DNA from: Stramentimicrobium sp964433555 | GTDB taxonomy: Bacteria; Atribacterota; Phoenicimicrobiia; Phoenicimicrobiales; Stramentimicrobiaceae | DNA: 20,741 nt | Assembly (NCBI GenBank): GCA_964433555.1 | Contig: CAYSRG010000033.1 | Location: forward strand, 1-20,741 | Reading direction: 5' to 3' | Shown: one piece after another, positions 16,565 through 20,741 of the stretch | Numbering within the stretch: the first letter of the stretch is position 1 | Layout: every line of letters starts with the position of its first letter | The notes under the pieces: model-generated | Told to the model about the DNA's origin: nothing | The model's database searches: none | What the model saw: only the letters and a program-made list of their open reading frames with translations | Made by a program: the position numbers and the translations under genes

Positions 16565-17635
16565 TTAAATTAAACGGATCCTGCTTTCATCTGCTAACAC
16601 AAATCTATAAACTATAGGAATATCTTTTGAACGATAAATACGAACGTCCTTTCCAATCAGACAGTTTTGCATACGATGTGTTATATTTTTTATCTTGGTA
16701 TTAGCCATAATAACACTGTATTCAATTTCACTATCCTCTACTTCAACTCCTCTAGATAATGAGGTAAAAGGTCCAATATAAGAATTAATTATTCTAGCAT
16801 TTTGGCCTATAATTACTGGTCCCAGCACTGTTGAATTAGTAATTTCAACATCTCTGGCTAAATTAACCCTACCAAATACTTTTGATTTATTATCGATTTT
16901 AGCTTTCTCTAAATCTCGAGGAATGTCTTCCAAAATTAGTCTATTTGCCTCAATGATGTCCTCTGGTTTTCCAGTGTCTTTCCACCAACCCTCAATAATT
17001 TCTGCTTCTACATTATATTGATTATCTACCAGCCATTGAATAGCATCTGTTATTTCTAATTCGCCTCGAGCAGAAGGTTTAATATTATTAATAGCTTGAT
17101 GTATAGTCTTATCAAAAAAATAAACACCAATTAATGCTAAATCAGTTCTTGGTATCTTAGGCTTTTCTACCATTCGAATGATCTTATTATCCTTAAGTTC
17201 AACAACACCAAACTGTTCTGGATTCCCTACTTTTGTTAATAATACAAAGGCATTGGATTTACTTTTTTCAAATTTCTGGCGATACTGATTTATACTATTT
17301 TTTAATAAATTATCGCCCAAAAACATTAAAAATGTTTCATCCTGTAGAAAATTATGGGCAATTTTTACAGCATGAGCTAGACCAAGTGGCTCTGCTTGCA
17401 GGATATAACTTACTTTTATTCCCCATCTCTTCCCATCACCCATTGCCATCCTGATATCTTCACCAGTCTCATCTCCAATTATTATACCAATTTCTTTAAT
17501 ACCACATTCAATAATCTTCTCAATACCGTATTCCAGAGCAGGTTTATTTGCCAAAGGAATCAAATGCTTGGCACTGGTATAAGTTAATGGCCTTAAGCGA
17601 GTTCCTTTTCCAGCACAAAGGATGATTGCTTTCAT
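16565..17635 (-). CDS. Glucose-1-phosphate thymidylyltransferase, long form
   Basis: Makes dTDP-glucose from dTTP and glucose-1-phosphate in the cytoplasm, supplying dTDP-sugars for surface glycans. The 356 residues match the long form (about 355) found in archaea and antibiotic producers rather than the roughly 290-residue RmlA. The nucleotide-binding loop is LCAGKGTRLRPLT (6-18). K31 in NKPALEYGIE, metal-binding D108 in FLGDN, the VEKPKIP block (156-162) and WWKDTGKPEDIIEAN follow. Residues about 245-356 form a left-handed beta-helix tail with repeats such as VILGPVIIGQNARI-like hexapeptides. The ATG at 17635 has a strong GGAGGGG site eight bases upstream. No rmlB, rmlC or rmlD lies in the window. 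It converges on the barrel gene with 117 bases between stops and no strong terminator there. A related UTP or GTP specificity cannot be excluded. Confidence 0.87.
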   Translation of the reverse strand: MKAIILCAGKGTRLRPLTYTSAKHLIPLANKPALEYGIEKIIECGIKEIGIIIGDETGEDIRMAMGDGKRWGIKVSYILQAEPLGLAHAVKIAHNFLQDETFLMFLGDNLLKNSINQYRQKFEKSKSNAFVLLTKVGNPEQFGVVELKDNKIIRMVEKPKIPRTDLALIGVYFFDKTIHQAINNIKPSARGELEITDAIQWLVDNQYNVEAEIIEGWWKDTGKPEDIIEANRLILEDIPRDLEKAKIDNKSKVFGRVNLARDVEITNSTVLGPVIIGQNARIINSYIGPFTSLSRGVEVEDSEIEYSVIMANTKIKNITHRMQNCLIGKDVRIYRSKDIPIVYRFVLADESRIRLI

Positions 17636-17759
17636 AAAAATATCCCCTCCTCAATTATTCCAAACCATATGATTTTAAATCATCTCTTAATATTTTTTTC
17701 TCATGCCCAAGCAATAGTATTGTATTATTAATCAATAGATATAAAAATATAAATAATGA

Positions 17760-18410
17760 TTAATATCCTAAACTTTCTCCAATAATAATTACAGTAATAT
17801 CTGATAAGTTTGGTTTCTTTTCAATAATTACAGAAACCTTACACATTCTTTGGGGATTCTGGCAATCAGTACATCTTCCTGTTAAAGCACAGGGAGTATT
17901 CAGATTTAATCTTTTTCCATTCAGAGGACCAGCAATATTTCTTATCCTGGCAAAAGCTTCATCTAAATTATCCACAATTTTATTGACACCAGCTACAATA
18001 ATTACCTTTTTTGGACCAAAAATCATAGCTGCTACTCTATTCCCTGTTCCATCAATATTTACTAATTGTCCTTTGAGAGTAATAGCATTACTGCTGGTAA
18101 GGTAAACATCGCTGTTGAGCGCAGCTTTCCTTATTCCCATCTTTTCCGCTTTTGATAATGGATCATCCCAATCGGTAAATATAACATAATCCTTCTTTTG
18201 TAAAATTTCAGCTAATCCTATTTCTCTAATTGTTACTGAGCCACCAATCCCTATGGTAGCATTATCAGGAATTAGTGCAATTATTCTATTTAAAGCCTCT
18301 TCTGAATTATCTACATAGAAAGCATCAAACTCATTTTTTTTCAAGGCTTCAACTGCTATTTTACTTCGTTTGCGGTAAATATCTTTTTCTATATCCTTTT
18401 TTAAAAACAT
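17760..18410 (-). CDS. LUD-domain protein (LutC-related, lactate utilisation type)
   Basis: Member of the LUD (formerly DUF162) family, related to LutC and to the C-terminal part of LutB. Some relatives take part in iron-sulfur-dependent lactate oxidation, while many short stand-alone members such as this one have no proven role. The ATG at 18410 gives 216 residues, with AGGAG six bases before it. A TTG six bases further upstream is rejected because it abuts that AGGAG. Conserved blocks are ATIGIGGSVTIREIGL (about residues 52-67), SNAITLKGQLVNIDGTGNR (about 108-126) and GPKKVIIVAGVNKIV. Near the C-terminus C174, C180, C183 and C190 (CX5CX2CX6C) form a cluster that could bind a metal or 4Fe-4S centre. 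It stands alone with its own extended -10 promoter; no lutA or lutB is adjacent. Family assignment is firm; function is not. Confidence 0.88.
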   Translation of the reverse strand: MFLKKDIEKDIYRKRSKIAVEALKKNEFDAFYVDNSEEALNRIIALIPDNATIGIGGSVTIREIGLAEILQKKDYVIFTDWDDPLSKAEKMGIRKAALNSDVYLTSSNAITLKGQLVNIDGTGNRVAAMIFGPKKVIIVAGVNKIVDNLDEAFARIRNIAGPLNGKRLNLNTPCALTGRCTDCQNPQRMCKVSVIIEKKPNLSDITVIIIGESLGY

Positions 18411-18470
18411 CTCCAACTCCTACTACTAAATGGTATAAAATAATATTCAATACTCTTATAATTATGAAAT

Positions 18471-18479
18471 ATTATAGCA
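18471..18479 (-). promoter_or_regulatory. Extended -10 promoter of the LUD gene
   Basis: The minus strand reads TGCTATAAT, a perfect extended -10 element, 60 bases upstream of the LUD ATG. No -35 hexamer is visible at the right distance. Together with the hairpin at 18660-18687 it indicates transcription separate from acetate kinase. The rest of the 369-base gap to the acetate kinase stop holds no gene. Confidence 0.5.
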
Positions 18480-18659
18480 TATTTAACCAGATAGAGAGAA
18501 ATAGGTTGTTTTACTAAACTTTACATTAAGGTTAAATAAGGTCAATTTCCCAATCTATGCTCTTTCAACTAATTTTATGTTTTTATAGAAGATGTTATAC
18601 CCATAAAATTAAATAATGATCTTTAAAAAAATTTTTTTTCTCATAAATTTTAATAAGAA

Positions 18660-18687
18660 AGCGCAGAGCTTTTTAGAAGACTGCGCT
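18660..18687 (-). terminator. Intrinsic terminator after acetate kinase
   Basis: AGCGCAG and CTGCGCT pair over seven bases. An inner CTT/AAG stem narrows the loop. On the minus strand the hairpin is followed by TTTCTTATT. It lies about 93 bases past the acetate kinase stop and is one of only two GC-rich stems in the window's intergenic DNA. Confidence 0.6.
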
Positions 18688-18779
18688 ATAATTCTATTTT
18701 TTAATTAATATATAAAAATAATCAATTATTGTATTATTAATGTTATATATATATTAAAATATTTTATTTTTCAGTTATT

Positions 18780-20087
18780 TCATTGTGAGTATTTTTCTTG
18801 TTCCTTTTTATATGCCTTTTCTCTCATCAAATTTTTATAGTCTTTCTCCTGAAAAGTATATCTAAAGTTAGTATGAATATCATAGGTGCCTTCAATTAAA
18901 GCCACTACATCCTCTACAAAGACCAATTCTTCATCAGTTGGAATAACAAATATTTTTATCTTTGAATCTAAAGCAGAGATGTCAGATTCTTTATTTCTAG
19001 TTCGTGCTAATTTATTCTTCTCAGGATCATATTTAATTCCTAAGATTTCCAATCCATCTAATACCTTGGCACGAATAACATTACTCATTTCACCAACTCC
19101 TGCAGTAAAAATAAGGGCATCCAACCTACCTAAAACTGCTGCATAAGCGCCGATATATTTTTTCAATCTATAAACTTCCATTTCTATAGCCAGTTTGGCT
19201 CTTTCTTCTTTTTCAGCAGCTTTTATTACATCTCTTCTATCTATATATTTCCCAGTAATTCCCAATAATCCACTTTTTTTATTTAATACTGAATCGATTT
19301 CTTTGGGAGAATAATTTTCTTTCTGCATTACATAGAAATCTAAAGCAGCATCGTGATCACCTGCTCTGGTACCCATAATAGCGCCTTCTAAAGGAGTGAA
19401 TCCCATACTAGTATCGTATGATAAACCATTTTTTACTGCATTTACACTTACTCCATTTCCTATGTGGCAGCTAATAATATTACATTGAAAAGGATCCTTC
19501 TGTAAAAGTACTGCTGCCCTTTTTGCTACATATAATAAAGAAGTACCATGAAAACCATATCTTCTAATTCTATATTTTTCGTACCACTCATAAGGGACCG
19601 CATATGTATATACATACGGTGGCATGGTTTGATGCCAGGCAGTATCCATTATAGCAGCATGTGGTATATCTGGTAATAGTTCCATAGCTGCTTCTATTCC
19701 CATAATATTAGGAGGATTGTGTAAAGGGGCAAGCACTGCTAACTCTTTAAAGGTTTCTAAGACTTCTTGATTAATAAGAACAGACTTAGAAAATTTTTCA
19801 CCTCCATGTACTACCCTATGACCAATGGCAGAGATATCAGACAATTGTTTGATAGCTCCATGTTTTGGATGAATAAGAGTATCAATTATTAACTTTATTG
19901 CTTCCTTGTGGGTAGGGCAATCATGATGTAAGGTTATCTTTTCTCTATGATTAACTTCATGTACACAAAAAGAATCTCCTATGGTCACTCTTTCCACAAT
20001 TCCTTTAGCAATTATCTCTTTTTTAGCCCAATTGTATAGCTGGTATTTTACAGATGAACTACCACAATTAAAAGATAAGATAATCAT
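18780..20087 (-). CDS. ackA: Acetate kinase with C-terminal extension
   Basis: Interconverts acetyl phosphate plus ADP with acetate plus ATP, the ATP-yielding step of acetate fermentation. The catalytic residues fall at the same numbers as in the Methanosarcina enzyme: N7 (SFNCGSSSVKY), R91 (GHRVVHGG), H123 (PLHNPP), D148 (MDTAWHQT), H180 (YGFHGTS) and R241 (GTRAGDHD). The metal-ligand glutamate is in PTDEE (386/387). The 435-residue length exceeds the usual 400 or so: about 35 charged residues follow the end of the normal fold (from about 401, ending in a Lys/Glu-rich stretch). GDIDP of typical enzymes is GDHDA here, and the SSDYRD-like loop is KYIDRRD. The ATG at 20087 has AGGAG only one base upstream and a second GGAG at nine bases. 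No phosphotransacetylase gene is adjacent. It has its own promoter and terminator. Confidence 0.95.
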   Translation of the reverse strand: MIILSFNCGSSSVKYQLYNWAKKEIIAKGIVERVTIGDSFCVHEVNHREKITLHHDCPTHKEAIKLIIDTLIHPKHGAIKQLSDISAIGHRVVHGGEKFSKSVLINQEVLETFKELAVLAPLHNPPNIMGIEAAMELLPDIPHAAIMDTAWHQTMPPYVYTYAVPYEWYEKYRIRRYGFHGTSLLYVAKRAAVLLQKDPFQCNIISCHIGNGVSVNAVKNGLSYDTSMGFTPLEGAIMGTRAGDHDAALDFYVMQKENYSPKEIDSVLNKKSGLLGITGKYIDRRDVIKAAEKEERAKLAIEMEVYRLKKYIGAYAAVLGRLDALIFTAGVGEMSNVIRAKVLDGLEILGIKYDPEKNKLARTRNKESDISALDSKIKIFVIPTDEELVFVEDVVALIEGTYDIHTNFRYTFQEKDYKNLMREKAYKKEQEKYSQ

Positions 20088-20295
20088 ACTCCTTTTACTC
20101 CTTTATTTGGATATTTTTTAAAAAGATTATAAATTTACCAATTCTCCTTCCATACTTTTCTACTATCAAATAAAAAAGAGATTTTAGAAAGCCTATTCCT
20201 ATAATTTATCACTTATAAAACGCTAATCTACTTTAAATATTACAACTTTATAATTAATGCATATCTGGAAATCTTGAATTGATAAACCAGTTTTT

Positions 20296-20324
20296 ATTAT
20301 ACCAATCTTAAAATAGAATGGCAA
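20296..20324 (-). promoter_or_regulatory. Strong promoter of acetate kinase
   Basis: The minus strand reads TTGCCA (complement of 20319-20324, 5/6 match to -35), an exact 17-base spacer that ends in TGG, and TATAAT (complement of 20296-20301), so it is also an extended -10 element. It is the best promoter match in the window. Transcription should start near 20289, leaving a leader of about 200 nt before the acetate kinase ATG. I see no recognisable riboswitch in that leader. Confidence 0.6.
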
Positions 20325-20530
20325 TTTTTAAAATATTAAGGTCTGTATCAAATTTTTTTGGGTCATTTTTTCTACTGCCAAAATGTTCTTGTTTTCAGGT
20401 AGACTTGCCTATACAGGTTAGAAAAGACTATGATAGTTTAAATACGCATCAAATACCCTTATTTGATATACAATCACACATACTAATTATACTTTCCTTG
20501 GTTTTTTCTATTTTATTACACAACTTCTAA
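20318..20530 (+). other. Unassigned stretch with a 70-codon open frame; possible gene or insertion-element remnant
   Basis: Between the acetate kinase promoter and the tRNA terminator (20325-20644) there is no recognisable gene. One plus-strand frame of 70 codons runs from an ATG at 20318 to 20530. Its middle (CSCFQVDLPIQVRKDYDSLN) looks more protein-like than the flanks, but no ribosome binding site precedes it and it overlaps the -35 of the minus-strand acetate kinase promoter. The segment GGTCTGTATCAAATTTTTTT (20340-20359) resembles the style of some insertion-sequence ends, but I find no matching inverted partner. I recognise no family. Confidence 0.2.
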
Positions 20531-20622
20531 TTGAGATAATTTTCTTAAAACATCCACCCTGAGTCTGTCCTGATATTATCCTTTTAAAGTTAGAATTCTT
20601 GTTTGAATTACCAGAAAATAGA

Positions 20623-20640
20623 TGTTTTTTTAAAAAAACA
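20623..20640. repeat. 18-base perfect A/T palindrome
   Basis: TGTTTTTTTAAAAAAACA is a perfect palindrome lying five bases beyond the U-tract of the tRNA terminator. It could be a bendable or cruciform-prone site, or extend the terminator; chance in AT-rich DNA is also possible. Confidence 0.45.
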
Positions 20641-20644
20641 ATAT

Positions 20645-20675
20645 AAAAAAGCCCCTTAGCTTTATGCTGAGGGGC
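20645..20675 (-). terminator. Intrinsic terminator after tRNA-Asn
   Basis: GCCCCTTAGC (20651-20660) pairs with GCTGAGGGGC (20666-20675) across a five-base loop, ten pairs including one G-U. On the minus strand it is followed by six T residues (20645-20650). This is a textbook rho-independent terminator 13 bases past the tRNA discriminator base. Confidence 0.9.
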
Positions 20676-20688
20676 TTGGTTTAACAGG

Positions 20689-20741
20689 CTCCCCGGGTAG
20701 GATTCGAACCTACAACCCTCCGGTTAACAGCCGGATGCTCC
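20689..20741 (-). tRNA. tRNA-Asn (anticodon GUU), 3' portion, cut by the window edge
   Basis: The minus strand shows the anticodon arm TCCGG-CTGTTAA-CCGGA, whose loop centres on GTT (Asn). The T arm GTAGG-TTCGAAT-CCTAC carries the invariant TTCGA. The acceptor 3' strand is CCGGGGA, followed by discriminator G (20689). The D arm is partly seen, and the acceptor 5' strand (expected TCCCCGG) lies beyond the right edge. The bases after the discriminator are CCT, so the terminal CCA is not fully encoded and must be completed by a CCA-adding enzyme. Confidence 0.93.

Noticed and set aside
18411..18416. TTG start for the LUD protein
   Set aside because: It abuts the AGGAG sequence with no spacing, whereas the ATG six bases later is ideally spaced.
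1..20741. CRISPR array, prophage or intact insertion sequence
   Set aside because: No regularly spaced direct repeats, integrase, capsid or transposase genes are visible anywhere in the window.

Overview
This is an AT-rich bacterial segment, probably from an anaerobic diderm. The envelope signs are an Omp85-type outer-membrane barrel fused to a periplasmic peptidase, and a complete PBP2/RodA/MreD elongation module. Gene content fits uncultured Atribacterota (JS1-like), or less likely another AT-rich diderm such as Halanaerobiales. The phylum is my inference from gene style and composition and is not proven by any marker. Every gene is on the minus strand except one large plus-strand gene (13358-16447).

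Region 1 (125-7881, minus) is an elongation and RNA-processing block. In transcription order it runs mreD, mrdA (PBP2), rodA, a B12-binding-type radical SAM protein (TIGR03960 type), its TIGR03936/DUF2344 partner, and rng (RNase G). This order resembles the conserved mreBCD-mrdA-rodA-radical SAM-rng-rplU arrangement of many bacteria, but mreB and mreC are not next to mreD.

Region 2 (8180-11956, minus) is a lipid-linked glycan module. It holds an intact WecA-type polyprenyl-phosphate sugar-1-phosphate transferase, a GalE-like NAD-dependent epimerase, and a fusion of a catalytically dead WecA-like membrane domain to a TagA/WecG (GT26) glycosyltransferase. WecA would start the undecaprenyl-linked glycan, the epimerase would supply or interconvert sugar nucleotides, and GT26 would add the second sugar. 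An extended -10 promoter and a hairpin covering the wecA ribosome binding site lie at its head.

Region 3 (12087-16447) is a divergent pair driven by two back-to-back promoters. One gene encodes a membrane-anchored amidohydrolase. The other encodes a 1029-residue protein combining a signal peptide, a HExxH gluzincin peptidase, a TolB/PD40-like propeller and an Omp85 barrel. This protein and the pseudo-WecA/GT26 fusion are the two most unusual items in the window.

Region 4 (16565-20087, minus) holds three separately spaced genes: a long-form glucose-1-phosphate thymidylyltransferase (dTDP-sugar supply), an LUD-domain protein with a four-cysteine cluster, and acetate kinase. Acetate kinase has a strong promoter, a leader of about 200 nt and a downstream hairpin terminator.

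The right edge holds the 3' part of a tRNA-Asn(GUU) gene on the minus strand, followed by a textbook intrinsic terminator. A roughly 320-base stretch between that terminator and the acetate kinase promoter holds no convincing gene.
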